Counted from the first letter of the stretch, positions 21,643 to 33,760 are shown. The stretch is DNA of 64,000 bases from Pleurostoma richardsiae (GCA_030052745.1 JANBVO010000018.1:186001-250000), one strand, 5' to 3'. The notes: generated from the letters alone by a model not told the origin. Numbers and translations: made by a program.

Positions 21643-23208
21643 ATGGATCCCGCAATAGCCCAAACGACGGGCTCCGATCAGGAGATACATCAGGTCAAGG
21701 TGCTCTTCACCACAGCAGAAGAAGATATCCAATTGCCCGAGACCAAGCGGCAGCTCCTTGTTCCAGCCGGTACGTGCCTCCTCTGCCCCTCCCCTCTGGC
21801 AGCCAGGCTTCCCTGCCATGGCGGGCGATCCGAGCACTATAGCTAACATGCAATGGCAGATATACGAAGATATGGCCTCTCACGAATCCTCAACTCCGAG
21901 TCCATGCTGGACACACCTTCCCCCATCCCCTTCGACTTCCTCGTCAACGGCACCTTCCTCCGCTCTACCCTTGAAGACTACCTCAACGAGAACGGCCTCT
22001 CTTTCGAGGCCACCGTCACGCTCCAGTACGTCCGCAGCCTGATACCACCAGTCTACGAGGCCAGCTTCGAGCACGACGACTGGGTCAGCGCCGTCGACGT
22101 CCTGTCCGCGACCTCGCCCGCCGGCCGCCTCTCCGGGTCCGCCTTCTCCGCCGGCCAGGACCGCATCCTCTCCGGCTCCTACGACGGCCTGCTGCGGATA
22201 TGGAATGGCTCCGGAGACGTCATCGCCACCTCGCCCTCAGGGGGCCAGGGCGGCCACGCCGCGAGCGTCAAGGCCGCGCGGTTCCTCTCCGCGTCGCAGG
22301 TCGCCTCCGCCGGGCTGGACCGCACGGTGCGCGTGTGGAAGTACGCCGAAGGCGCGGACCACTTCTCCGGCGAGCTGAAGCCGTCGCTGGAGCTGTACGG
22401 CCACAAGGCCAGCGTCGACTCGCTCGATTACAGCGGCGCCTCCAAGCAGCTGCTCACGGCCTCCGCCGACGGCACCGTCGGCGTGTGGACCACCTCTAAG
22501 TCGTCCGCGCCCGCCGCGCCCCCGGCGCTCCTCCCCGGCGCGCACGCCACCAAGCGGCGGAAGATCGCCTCCTCCGTGTCAACCCCCCAGCGCGGCGCGC
22601 AGGCGCTCATCGCGGCGCACAGCGCGCCCGCCACGGCGGCGGTGTTCGACCCGCGGGACCGCACGGTCGGCTACTCCGCCTCGCTGGACCACACGCTCCG
22701 GACGCTCGACCTGACCACGGGGCTGGTGGTCAGCACCCTGACGGCGGCGGCGCCGCTGCTGTCGCTGTGCGCGCTGCCCGGCGCGTCGTCCTCGGCGCCG
22801 CTGCTGGCGGCCGGCACGTCGACGCGCAACGTGACGCTGGTGGACCCGCGGGAGTCCGCGGCGACGACGTCGGTGATGACGCTGCGCGGCCACGTCAACA
22901 AGGTGGTGAGCCTGGCGGCGGCGCCCGAGAGCGGCTACTCGCTCGTGTCCGGCTCGCACGACGGCACGTGCCGGATCTGGGACCTGCGCAGCGTGCGGCC
23001 CGCGAGGGCCGACGAGGGCGGCGTGGGCGGCGTGAGCGAGCCGGTATACGTGATAGAGCGGGAGAGCAGGGCGGGGAAGAAGAGGTCCGTCGCCGGGGAG
23101 GGATGCAAGGTGTTCAGCGTTGTGTGGGACAAGCAGTGGGGGATTGTGAGCGGTGGCGAGGACAAGAGGGTGCAGATAAATAGGGGGAGGGATATCATCG
23201 CTTCATGA
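21643..23208 (+). CDS. YTM1: Ribosome biogenesis WD-repeat protein Ytm1 (WDR12)
   Basis: Exon 1 is 21643-21769 and exon 2 is 21860-23208, with a 90-nt intron carrying a textbook GCTAAC branch point. The product is 491 residues. Residues 15-85 form the ubiquitin-like NLE domain ([16 protein letters not shown], then [18 protein letters not shown] across the splice junction). This domain binds the MIDAS domain of the AAA+ ATPase Rea1/midasin. Seven WD40 repeats follow (for example [20 protein letters not shown] and [15 protein letters not shown]), and the chain ends [17 protein letters not shown]. Ytm1 works with Erb1 and Nop7 in the PeBoW complex on the pre-60S ribosome in the nucleolus. Repeat 4 is interrupted by an Ala/Pro-rich insert with the basic KRRK, a common lineage-specific expansion. 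Confidence 0.96.
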
Positions 23209-23453
23209 GAGCAGTGGCAAGGGGGCTAGATGGATTGAAGATGTCTGGAGTATATTATACCCAATTCATTTGAACGAGGCCCTTAGACATGCCTGAGCAA
23301 TGTGTTTCTAAATATCTCCAGATATATCTTCTAGGACACCGCTTGCAGACCGCGTCGAGCTCTCGCGCTATATGCCTGATGCTCTCCGCGCGTCGTGCTT
23401 GGACCAGTATGTATATCTATAGCGACTGCCGACCATCACAAGACTCCAAATTG

Positions 23454-25136
23454 TCAGCTGTCCTCTGTCTCCTTCAGGAACGTCTTGTATCTCGATCCCA
23501 GAACCTCTTTCGGCAAAAGCGATAGCACCTCTGTCCGCAATCTCTCCTTCTTATACGGTAGCTTCTCTAGCTTGATAGCCTCTAGTATGTAGCCCACGAC
23601 AGTGCTAGTCTGCAGCGGGGGCTCACGGAGAATCGCCGCTATGGCCGGCGGATCCAGGTCCTCGTTAGCATGCCACATGTGGTACGCACGGAGGGCCGCA
23701 GGTGCCGCCTTCGTCTTCTCCCTGACGGCGCGGTAGTGCTTGAGCCAACTCTCGGCCGCGGCAACTCTTTCGTCCTTCGGTGACGGGTCTGACCTCTTGG
23801 CAGCCCTCGGCTTTTTGGGCTGGACAACCGGCTCATCGCCATCTGCTTCGACCTGGATGCTCTCGCCGGCAGAAGCCATGTACTCCTGCGACAGAGTCGC
23901 GGGGATCTTAGCGGCGGTCTTGATCTCTTCTGTCTCGGTGCTCTCATCCGGTGTTTGGACCGAGACGCCGTCGGCCAGCCGGATTGGGAGGTTCAGATCA
24001 GCATGGTAAGGAAGGGGTGGTGTGGGGTCTAGGAGCTCGCGCTGGCGGTCTAATATAGCATACAGCTGAACGGAAGCATATGCGTCAGAGGCGGCGTCTG
24101 GTGAGCGTTAGCACGAGTCCATGTTGTTCCCATAAAGCCACTTACAGATGATCTGATCCATACGCAGAGCTTGAGACCAGTCACTCGACCGGACATCAGG
24201 CCCCTTGAACATGGGCAAACGGAGGCAGTCCTTAACCTGCGTTGCCAGAGACACAAGCCTCTTGTCGATCAGCCCAAGCTGTCCGCTGGCAGAGTGCTTG
24301 ACAAGCTTGTAAAGATGACTGAGCTCGAATATGCCCTTAGAGTTGATACCGAGGAAGTTTCTTAGCCTCGTGCAGTCGCCTTTGATGAAGACGCCAGCCT
24401 TCGTGATCTCCTGGTCCTCCATGATCTTCTTGAAGGTCGGCGGGACGAGACTGTCTTTCTTTGGGAATAAGGCAAGATGAAACAGCGCAATACGGCTCTG
24501 GCTCGCGATCTGGATGAGCGAGACGTTCCTCCGAGCACCCTGGTACTTGTTCGCCTCGGCCACCCACTCGAGGTCGAAGCCCAACACCTTCTCGTTCACG
24601 AAGAGCTGGCAGACCCTCTCGGCCGTGTGATTGCTCCTGCAGTAGTGTACTTTGACTTTTGCGCTAGCATCGCCGTCCTCGCCAGGCCCTCGGTAGAGTG
24701 TATACGACCAGAAGGACTCTGGCGTTCCAGGGGCAGCTGATCTGGCGGCTTGGAAGGCCTCCACTGGTATGTCAAAGTCCAAGCTCGTCAGCGGAGGATC
24801 TTCAAGAGAGTCACCGCCATCAGACTGTTCCAGGTCCTGGCTGCGCTCTCTCGGAGCATTGTCCTTGGCGTCCGTGCTGTGTCGGTCGTTCGGAATTGGT
24901 TCGGTAACCGCCTCGGCCACTGTTTTCGAGCGGATGACGACTTCGCGTACCCATAGCGAATTTGTCTCTTCTGTGGAAATACTCGCCGACTGGGTTTCAT
25001 GGCCATCTTCAGCCAAGCTGTTGAAGGCGCGGGCCGAATCGAGCCGCGGGTACAGCGACTGTCGATTGGCAGCAAATACAATGCCGTTATTCGGATGCCA
25101 TAGCTTCCGCTTCGGTGACGGTGTGCGACTTCCCAT
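23454..25136 (-). CDS. Werner-like DEDDy 3'-5' exonuclease
   Basis: Exon 1 is 25136-24146 and exon 2 is 24097-23454. The 48-nt intron at 24098-24145 (GTAAGT, GCTAAC, CAG) is the shortest seen in the window. The protein has 544 residues. A disordered leader of about 150 residues precedes the DnaQ-like exonuclease fold. Exo I is D188-x-E190 (GFDLEWV), Exo II centres on D254 (VFIKGDCTRL) and Exo III is Y331-x3-D335 (YAASD), built across the splice junction. This is the DEDDy pattern of the WRN and RNase D families. A basic linker (KKPRAAKRSDPSPKDER) and a helical C-terminal module without a helicase domain follow. A role in DNA end processing or RNA trimming is possible; the substrate is not readable. 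It is divergent from LSM5. Confidence 0.9.
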
Positions 25137-25689
25137 TCTCGGCCTCGCGTTATAATGTCTGGTACGCCGGAATCGTTAATACCCACCACGATAGAAACGG
25201 TTATGGTGGCATCGGTACGAACAATAGTCTTCGCGACCGTTTAAGGGCTATACTTGAGCGGTCGTGACGAGTGACGACGGCAGCAAAGTGAGAAGCTCCC
25301 ATCGACGACCGCCCGTGACAGACTCTGCGAAAGAGCGATGCGCCATGGTGTCCGGCAACTAGCATGACGCATCCTGGAGGCCGTACCGTGGTCAATTGCA
25401 GCCAAGGCAGGCAGACGCGGTCGGGGAGACGTGACTGGCAGGGGCCTTGGTTGGTTCGCGTTGTCTGTGACGGCGATTCCGGTGATGTAATAAAATGTAA
25501 TAAAGCGGGTTAGCACTCTAGACGAGTTTTTCTATGTAGATCACGTGGGAAATTAGCTCACAGCCACAGTTGTGATGGTCACGCAAGCCACACAGCAATA
25601 TCGCGGGCCAAACCGACCTGGAGTTTCTTTTCAAGCCTACTGAGATCACCACTGCTTGATCGGGTATCGACACAGAATAACCATTCAGA
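25137..25689. promoter_or_regulatory. Shared divergent promoter of the exonuclease and LSM5 genes
   Basis: A gap of 553 bp between the two start codons, with no other gene in it. Both genes must draw their promoters from this gap. I see no clear TATA box. Confidence 0.5.
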
Positions 25690-26231
25690 ATGGCTTCTGC
25701 ACTTCTGCCCCTTGGTAAGTTCTCTGTTTGGGCTTCACGTGATTTCGTGCGCCTAGCTGACCGTGGATTCAGAGCTCATCGACAAGTGTGTCGGGTCGAG
25801 AATATGGGTCGTTATGAAGGGTGACAAGGGTATGGTATTCCTATGGAATCTTGTCAGTTGTGTCTAATGACTGACCGTTTGAATAGAGTTCAGTGGAACA
25901 CTCCTTGGATTTGACGACTACGTCAGTAAGTAGACTCACCGTTCATGTTGATGAGCATAGTGCGATCGTGAAAATGGGCCGCTGACTGCCCCACAGACAT
26001 GGTCCTAAAAGACGTGACGGAGTTGTACGGCTTGCCTCCCGAAGTAAAAGTCTTTCGGCTCTGGCTGACCTTTTGCTAGTGACTACTCGGGAAATCACAC
26101 AAAGCTCAGCAAGATCCTCCTGAATGGCAACAATATCTGCATGGTATGGCTCTCGGAGCCTGCGACGCTGCCTTAAGCTAACGTGGTTTCAGCTCATCCC
26201 AGGAGGCGAAGGCCCAGTATCCCAATCATGA
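25690..26231 (+). CDS. LSM5: U6 snRNA-associated Sm-like protein LSm5
   Basis: Six exons encode only 83 residues: 25690-25714, 25773-25829, 25887-25925, 25997-26024, 26080-26143 and 26193-26231. The five introns are 49-71 nt, and the frame closes exactly. The joined protein reads [20 protein letters not shown] (Sm1 motif start), then [20 protein letters not shown]. It ends [19 protein letters not shown], the Sm2 motif as in human and yeast LSm5. LSm5 is a subunit of the LSm2-8 ring that binds the 3' end of U6 snRNA in the nucleus and of the LSm1-7 ring that promotes mRNA decapping in the cytoplasm. The gene is invisible to open-frame scanning because every exon is short. It is convergent with RPB11. 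Confidence 0.95.
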
Positions 26232-26667
26232 TCCCGCGAGCGCGACAGGAGTTTGATGGGAGTTTATGGAAGAGACCTCAGCCTATAGCGTGGCGGAAGG
26301 GTAGAGGGAGCCATGAAGTTGCATGAGCTAATCGGAGTCTGGAATCAGTACATTCGCGGGAAACGAATTTGATGGCATGTGGACCACATGACTACGATGC
26401 CTGGGATATCCAGGAGGACAAATTCATCGCTGGATGCTTTTCACAAGAGCAAACATGATCTATTGAGAGCCCCTCAAAGCGCAGTCAGCGCAAGCCGTAC
26501 CGTGATGCGAGATCCTATTTGCGCCAAAGCCAGAAAAGCTGGATTTAGAATGCATTCCATGCCTCAAACGCCCTTAACGCAAGCAACAATCCATCCCATT
26601 CCGTAATGCCATTCGCTTTTCTGCCTGATCGAAACCTCCGTTGCCAGAACACAAGACGCCGCCAAAT
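26232..26667. other. Intergenic, 3' ends of convergent LSM5 and RPB11
   Basis: About 435 bases between two stop codons facing each other. It likely holds both 3' UTRs. No gene was seen. Confidence 0.5.
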
Positions 26668-27260
26668 TTAGATGTTTCCACCCTGCTGTCCGTTGCCCTG
26701 CTCGCCAGCGGCGACCATGCGACGTAGCTCATATTCGCGAGTGAACTCGCGGCCGAGCTGACCGTAGGCGGCAACCAGCTGCTTGCAGACATCGATGAAG
26801 GCCTCTTTCGGGGTGATGGTGCCGTCGGTCTGGACGCGGATGAAGAGCTCAGGCACATTAGGATGAGCATCTGCGCATAGTAAGTCAGCATCCTGCCATG
26901 GTTTGTCTTCAAACCTTGGAGCAGTACTTACTCTTGTATCCTGCCATCAGCACATGAGGAGCCTGCTTCAGGTGCTCGCTCAGGAGGTTGCCAATAGTGT
27001 GGTCCTCCTTCTTGAGGATGAAGTCGGAGCAATTGGACATTCCTATCATAGACAGATATGGTAAGTCCATGCTACGCATTGGTATCGGGATACTGGAGCG
27101 TCTCACCATTAAAGACCTTCTCCGTTATCTTCTTCTCTCCATCAGCGAGGAGGAAAAGCTCGAAGCTGCGGTCAAGTCAGCAAATCCGTGTAACTAAGCA
27201 CGCCAAATATGTCGTCGCCATCTACCTCTCTGGGACGTTGACGTGTTTGAGGTTGCCCAT
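26668..27260 (-). CDS. RPB11: RNA polymerase II subunit Rpb11
   Basis: Four exons, 27260-27226, 27165-27107, 27042-26932 and 26870-26668, with introns of 60, 64 and 61 nt. The product is 135 residues; family members are usually 115-150. After a short start (MGNLKHVNVPE), the joined protein reads SFELFLLADGEKKI, then SDFILKKEDHTIGNLLSEHL. This is the signature of the eukaryotic RpoA/Rpb11 dimerisation domain. It continues VLMAGYKNAHPNVPELFIRV, with the splice junction inside YKNAHP. The last exon supplies the long C-terminal helix (AFIDVCKQLVAAYGQLGREF) and a Gly/Gln tail. Rpb11 pairs with Rpb3 to nucleate assembly of RNA polymerase II. The start was chosen because the spliced 35-nt first exon joins in frame to the conserved FELFLL. 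Confidence 0.94.
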
Positions 27261-28544
27261 CTTGGCAGGAGGCAGGGAGAGACAGCTTTGTCAGGGGCAG
27301 GTGTGTTTTCGCGGGCTGGCGATGCGATGAAGGGAGCGGTAGGAAATTTGTAGAAGGTGCCTTTTGGGTTGAGAGAGAGTAACAGAAAGTAAGATGATTT
27401 CCAGCAGAAGAAGGTTACGGGAACCAGTCTTCCGGATCTAGCAGGCAGTCGCCCATACTTCGACAACCTTTATGGGATGCGACTTCCTCGCCAGTCTCTG
27501 CCGGTTGAACCATGGTGCCGACTATAGCTCGCGGCAGCGATCCAGTGCACGTCCTTTGCTTCTCTGGCTGGGACTTTTCATTGGGGATCCTAAGTGCGAC
27601 GTCTTCAGGCAGACACGTCTTCCGCTTATTTTTCACAGAACACCGCAACACGGCCAGGTGATCGCCACCGTCGAGCTAGCTGGAGGACTCGGTCCATGAG
27701 GGATAGGAACGGTGAGGAATACAATCCAAAAATATGCAAAAAAGACATCGGTGGGTAACGGCAATGTGACAACTTTGTTTTAACCGACGCAAATGATTTT
27801 GTTGTGGCCTCTTTCGTCTACGCCTTGAAAGCTATCTGGGGTAAACGGAAAAGAAATGAGGCACAACTCACCGATCGGGAGCGTTCATAGTGACGCACGG
27901 TGCAACAAGACGTGAGCAAGTCCCAGGAATATAAAATAAATAGCAATGGGCTTTCCAAAAAAGAGAGAGAATAGCAGATGTTGGCGATCTCCTTTTGCTA
28001 GTGAAGCTGTCGATAGATGTCGACGTGCAGGTCGAGGAGAGAAAGCGATCGGACACTGACTGCTTTGGTCCCATAGAAAAGTTGACGCACAGACGCTTGC
28101 GGCTCAGTGAAAGTGGCGTTTTCGCGCACTGCTTTAGCGCCGCAGACCTTGACACAGTGAAGAGAAAGCTCCCGCCAATCGCTTCACAAGGAACTGCCCG
28201 GCTCAGGTGGCGGTCATATCGTCCCTTTCAAAGGATGGTCAAGCTGAATGAGGAGATGGCCTCAAGTATACTAATGACATTCTGTCTGTCAAGCGTTTAT
28301 ATACAGCTATTTACGTGTCTAAGAGTAAATATGGCGAGGCGTTGAGCCGAGATCCGCCTTTCCACACACAATCTATTCTATCCACGCTCCCTCTCATGTC
28401 CAATGTGAAGATGAAGCCCTCCTCTTCTAGCCGAAGGCTACAGTACAAGCGCTGATGAGATATGATTCAACGCGAATCTCTTGACAAATGAAACCGCTAT
28501 CAGTCGCAGCCAGTCTTTCCCCCTGACCTCCACTCCCTCTCCCC
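27261..28544. other. Intergenic region upstream of RPB11
   Basis: About 1.3 kb between two minus-strand genes. It contains the RPB11 promoter and the 3' UTR of the amino-acid transporter gene. Short overlapping open frames show no family features, and nothing else was recognised. Confidence 0.5.
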
Positions 28545-30866
28545 TCAAAACTTCTTCGTATCACAGTAGCTCGGTAAGGGCTCGCCGGATCCTTTAGCCC
28601 AGCTCATGACTGTCAGGCTGGTCGTGTAGGCCATAGCGACGAAGCCGAACACACACAGGACGATGTCAGACACTCTCCAGAAGGTGTTCTTTGCGACTGC
28701 CTTATAGTGAAGCATTGGCTGCATAGCTATTAGTGGAAATCATGCAGGAACATGAAGGAGAGGCACAAAACTCACTGGGTAGATGTAGACAAGCGGGATG
28801 CAAGCAAAGTTGCCCACCAACGCGACAAACTTGTCGAGGTCATCCGCACCGCCCCAGGCGATCAGCGCACACAGAAACACGACGAAAAAGCGGAAGCCGT
28901 TCTTCTGCCACTTAATGTAGGGGTTGTACTTGCCGCTCCGGGTGAAGAGACCATTCTCCATAATGCGGACGGCGGGGAATATCTGCAGCGGCGTGGAGAG
29001 CATGATGGCAATCGAATAGAGAAACTGGACACTGTTGACGAGCTTGCTGTTCTGGGGCAGGTTCAGCAGCACCACGGTTTCTGTCTTCGAGCCGTAGGCC
29101 GCGTAGGAAATGGCGCCCATCACCGTGAACAAGGTGGTAATGATGATCATGACCAAAAACATGACCTTGGGGAACTTTCTGGGGTTGGCCATGGACTCCT
29201 GGATGGGGATGATGAGCCCGATGCCTTCAAAGGTGAAGATGGCCGTTCCAATAAATAACGTCCAGTCGTTCCGGTTGAAGTACACGATGTCGGCCAGGCC
29301 GTTCATGTTGAGCGTTAGAACATCGTAATAGAAGAGATATGCCAGCCCGACGAGAATGAAGGCGTCTGCCACCAGCGCCGTAGCACTGAGTTTGTTGATG
29401 TCGCGGAACAGAGAAAATGGTAAGAAAATGACCATCTGTAAGAGGATCAACCAACGGATTTCGATAAGTGTTTCGCAGTTCGTCACTGCAAGAACGAACG
29501 CTTGCAGGTTCTCCGACACGAATACAATGTATGCGGCGACGAATCCAATCTGGCTGATGACGATTGAGAAGAGGATGATGATCCGCATCCACTTCCCGTA
29601 GAGGACTCCGCCGATGTCTCCAAATGAACCGTTCACCTTCAGCCGAGCTGAGACGAGCAGAACAAAACAATGGTAGCTTAACGCAGCCACGAAGAGCAGC
29701 ACGAGATTGCTGAAGACCATGCCGCCGTTGAGATAGGCCCGCGGCAAGAAAAGGACGCCGGTGCCGACGAACGACTTCAGGAGCACGAGGGTGGCCTGTA
29801 GGGGAGTCGCTTTTCCGCTACCACCGCGCTGTTTCCTTCTCCGAGCACGCCTGGAAGGTGTGAGGAGGGTGCTATCCTCCATCGGCTCCCTCTCGAAGTC
29901 TGAGTCCTCCTCGGATGAGTATTCTTCCTCTCCCGAAGAGAAGTACTCGCCAGGTTTCAAGACTTCGTCGTCTTCTTCCAGCTCTTCACCAGCAAAGTGG
30001 CCGTATATGCTCAGGAATTCAAGGAAGCTAGACGTGAAGGGTTTGCCGGCCGAACCATCGCCGTTCTCCAGACCACCAGGCTCAGGGCTCCCTGCAGCCC
30101 TGCGCAGGAAGTTGCGCCTGAAACCTCCGGGAACCTTGATGCTATTGATATTGAGTACCTCATGCTCCGGCTCAGGCCTCGGTTCGCTGAAGCTCTTGCT
30201 CCGTTGTACCTTGTTTGATGCCCCTTCTGCCCACTTGTATATCGGACGTGTGATGTCGCCACCCTGCAGCCGCAAGCTCGAGAACTCGTCGTCGTCGGAT
30301 GCGGTTTCGGGGTTCTTGCCTTTGGAGGCGTCGCTACCTTTCCTTCGACCCGAGTCATCGGACAGATAAGCCGCGTCGGACGGTTGCACCAGGTGTCGCT
30401 TCACGATCTCCGGGTCCTCGTATGCACCGGTGCCAGAGCCCGCCTGCAGCGCCCGTGACCTTGCGTCGAACGAACCGTAGTTGGTAGTAGGCGTAGCCGA
30501 CAGCGTAGGCTGAGAGCCTCCCGCTGCAGGAGACGGCGCCCGCACGGGAGGGGTCCCAAACCGCGGCGGCGAAGTTCCGATAGAATTCGACAGCGCCGCG
30601 GCAAGAGCTGAGATTCCAGGGCCGGGAACATTCGAGCCAGTTGCTCCAGCGAGCGGGGTCACGCTGCCAGATCCGTTGTTCGGGGAGCCAGCCCGCTGCG
30701 CTGGAGATGTGCCATACGGTATGGGTGATGCTAGACGGGCGGTGGCATCAGCTCGAGGGATGGAAGTGCCTAGTGATCGGCCTCGAAATGAGCCCGGCGC
30801 GGGCGATGAGGATATCGGTATGGCTGGGGGCGTCGGAGCCGGTGACTGTCTCCCCGAGTTCGACAT
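28545..30866 (-). CDS. Vacuolar amino-acid transporter (AVT3/AVT4-like, AAAP family)
   Basis: Exon 1 is 30866-28776 and exon 2 is 28718-28545, with a 57-nt intron at phase 0. The product is 754 residues. The first 350 or so are disordered and phospho-site-rich (many SP/TP), with an acidic patch and a basic SRRARRRKQRGG just before the membrane domain. The transporter domain starts at TPLQATLVLLKSFVGTGVLF, the classic AAAP/SLC36 first helix. It holds eleven membrane segments, including IFTFEGIGLIIPIQESM, the conserved helix-6 motif. The C-terminal exon supplies the last helix and ends SYCDTKKF. Yeast Avt3 and Avt4 export neutral amino acids from the vacuole to the cytosol in response to nutrient state; this is inferred here. 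The long leader is typical of Avt4-like regulation. Confidence 0.92.
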
Positions 30867-31493
30867 GGCGGTGCAAGGTTGTGCTTCGCTTGTGAGGCTG
30901 AGCGGCTATCGCATTGCAATGCTGGCTGACGACACGGCGTAATCGAGCCGAGGATGTAACGCAAAGTACGTTGTGAGTGCAGTGCCTGTGAGGAGAGAGG
31001 CGCACGGCAAGTTCGATCAGATTGATCGCTGGAGACAGCCGAGGACGCGGAGGGGGGAGAGATGGAGTTGGAAGAGGAGAAGGATAAAATACAGGCAGGT
31101 GGATGAGCTGTCGGATCCAGCTGCGCCTCTCAAAACAGCTAGTTGAGTGTGTTCTAGTCAGTGTGGAAATATGGAGGATTTATGACTCGGTGTCTGGGGG
31201 GGGGGCTTGGAGCGTCGCTCGTGATAGCTAAGGGCAGGTAATATTAGGACCCAAGACCGACGGGAGTGACCGCACAAGGCAGGTGACAACCCCCTGCTCT
31301 TGTGCTTCTGCCCTGAGGGACGGACCCTGCCACGGTCGCCCCGCTCATGAAGCTTGATTGCCTCACTACGGATTGGCTAATTGGACTCATAAGCCACGTG
31401 TGGCGTATCAAAGCGCAGTCAGGACCCCCACTTAGCCTGTACCTCAGCAGGTGATATCAGGTGTGTTTGTGAGAAGCCCAACAACTAGCTAAG
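30867..31493. other. Intergenic region upstream of the AVT-like gene
   Basis: About 630 bases between divergent genes (transporter -, tRNA +). It includes a run of ten G's at 31196-31205 and presumably the transporter promoter. No other feature was seen. Confidence 0.5.
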
Positions 31494-31574
31494 GGCAACG
31501 TGGCGGAGTGGTTAACGCGCGGCCCTGCTAAGGCCGTCTCCTCGGAGGCGCAGGTTCGAATCCTGCCGTTGTCG
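31494..31574 (+). tRNA. tRNA-Ser(GCU), copy 2
   Basis: Eighty-one bases with the same type II fold and GCT anticodon as the copy at 19427-19507, but in the opposite orientation. It differs at three positions: one in the variable arm (CTCC for CTCT) and two in the T loop (TTCGAAT for TTCGATC). All stems remain paired. A T-rich run (CTTTTTTT-type) directly after the discriminator serves as the RNA polymerase III terminator. The short AGCTAAG just upstream is shared with copy 1. Confidence 0.95.
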
Positions 31575-32112
31575 CTTCTTTTTTTCTTTCTCCTCGTTTT
31601 GGTTCCTGGAGTGTCCACGGGAGGCAAAATCTATCTTGCAAAATCGACATCGTGGATAGGTGCGGTACGTGGAGGTCATGGCTGAAGCTGATGAACAGCT
31701 TCGGGTTGGCCAAGATGAGTCGGGCGCACGGAGTCAGGTGGGCGAATCAGAAATGGCAGACCCAACAGCGATACAAAAGCTGGAGGTTCGCTAATACCTG
31801 TAACCAAAGAAGAATTGTATCTTGGATACTAAGAAGGCGAAGGTTTAAGGCGATTCGAGCGAGATCATCTTCATCGTTCAGTTCAAACAATTAGAAGTAA
31901 AAGGATGCGGGCATCATAGGTACATGCATAAGCTCCTGAGTATCGACAGGTCCCGTACTGACACACTCCTGCTGTATATCCATCTCGCAGCGACACCTTC
32001 AGAAATCCACCAAAGACGCCCATGCAGCGATTTTTCTATGATCCAGCCCATCTCTGAAGTATATAAATACAGATATACATGAGTTGCCTTTCCAGTCAAG
32101 TCTCCCCGTCTC
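31575..32112. other. Intergenic region
   Basis: About 540 bases holding the tRNA terminator and the 3' flank of the following minus-strand gene. No gene was seen. Confidence 0.5.
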
Positions 32113-33760
32113 CTACCTCCTTGGGGGAGCAGAGAAGTCCGTCTGGATGTACCTTATCTCCACTGGGCTGCCGGACTCCCTCCTGGTCTTCTTGCTACTG
32201 CTGAACGCGCCGTTAAACTTCTTGGGGCTCTTCTGCGGAGCCGGGGGAGGTGGGAAGTACACCCCCTCCTGATTCATGGACCATGTCCGCTGCTTCATCA
32301 ATGGAGACACCGTCTTAGCCGATACCGGGCTACGGTCATTCCTATTGCGAGACCCAGCCACGGCAGCGTGATCTGCAGGAACATAAGGCATGATATTCGG
32401 CGGAATGAGTTGTGTTGTTGACGTCGGCGTCGTAAAGTAGGCGTCTGACGCCGAGGAAGGACTAGAGCGAGTTGCGATGGGGGACGGATGCACGGAAGGC
32501 GGGACAGCAGGGATGGATGTAGTCAGTGAACGGAGCGGTAATGGACCGTTACTGAAGCGAGTGCTGCTCGGTGGCCGGTAGTTGCTCAACCCCACCGGCG
32601 CCTTCTCCTGCGTCGAGGAAGGGATGCTCTGGATAGCCAAGGACACATGCTTGGTATCAACCGCCGAGTTTCTTGGCTTCGACTCAATGTAATTCCGCTC
32701 CCGCGATGTCGCTTGAGCCATGTCATTGGACATGCCCTCTGCATCCTGGAAGAACTTAGGAGAAGTTGGCGACAGGACTTTTTGGCAGCGAAACGACAAG
32801 GAAGACTTCGGACGGTGGACCCAGAGAGGGTTGGCCCGTAACTTCCGGTTCTTGCGTTTCCGATAGCGGATGTACAGAACCGCCGCAATGATAGCAATGA
32901 GAAGAAGGACGCCGACGACGATTCCGGCGATAACGGCCGCAGATACATGCGGCTTCGAGCTGTTTCCGGTGGATGGACTGACGGCGGTTGGGTCAACGAT
33001 CTCAATGATATTGTGCGAGAAGACAGTATCATTGAGCCCCAAGATTGACCCAACAGCAGGCCTTTGAAGACAACCTGCCTCCAAAGCAACAAGAGCTAAA
33101 AAAAAATTTTTGTCAGTTACCGATGCATTGTCTCTAATTTTGCCTAACCACATACCATTTGTGATGTAGTTGGTGTCCCCGCTTGCGCTTACGCAGGCAA
33201 GACACTTGTCATAAAACTCTCCGGTCATTACAGAGCCATCGGCGTCACAGTAGCCGTACTGGGATAGGTCTGTCGAGTCGAGATTACCGTCTTGCAAGGC
33301 AGCCTCCAGTTCTCCACAAGCTGTCTCGGTGATACAAGGCGACGACCCGACATCCGTGGCGTTTGGGAAACCGAAGATGCAGTAGTCGAAATTATATCTC
33401 AGGTTATCTGCACATGGTCAGGACGAAGCAAACGTAAACCGAGCACCTCACATCGGAGCCACCAAAGAAGGACGTACATAAGAACCACATCTGGTCGTTC
33501 TCTGAGCCTTGAGAAAAGGTACTATTCTGCAAGCAGGTCATGCACTGCTCCCATTTTGTGCCGGTGCCCGAACTGTCGAAGTCGGCATCTTCGCAGACAA
33601 TATCTGAGCCTGTCGTAGTTGAGGAGTTCGGATCCGAAGTGTCGAGCGTATCGGAATCGATACAGAGTGATGCGCAAGGGGAATTTGGTGTAACTTGCAA
33701 GGCAAATGCAAGTCTTGGCACCAGGAGAGCTAGAGCCAGAGTAGCGAAGCGGATCGCCAT
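32113..33760 (-). CDS. Cys-rich single-pass membrane protein, paralogue A
   Basis: Three exons, 33760-33478, 33407-33156 and 33095-32113, with introns of 70 and 60 nt; 505 residues. A signal peptide (FATLALALLVPRLAFA) precedes an ectodomain of about 210 residues. Its conserved cysteines follow the pattern PCASLC, DIVC, CMTC, WFLYNLR, SPCI, TACGEL, CLAC and LEAGCLQRP, with several N-glycosylation sites. One membrane segment lies at about 231-253 (VIAGIVVGVLLLIAIIAAVL), and the basic RYRKRKNRK stop-transfer puts the 250-residue tail in the cytosol. The tail is disordered, Ser/Pro-rich and ends in EIRYIQTDFSAPPRR. Intron 1 falls between WFL and YNLR, as in the two paralogues. Such proteins are often labelled 'LPXTG-domain' in fungi, without functional evidence. 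A surface sensor is possible but unproven. Confidence 0.85.
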
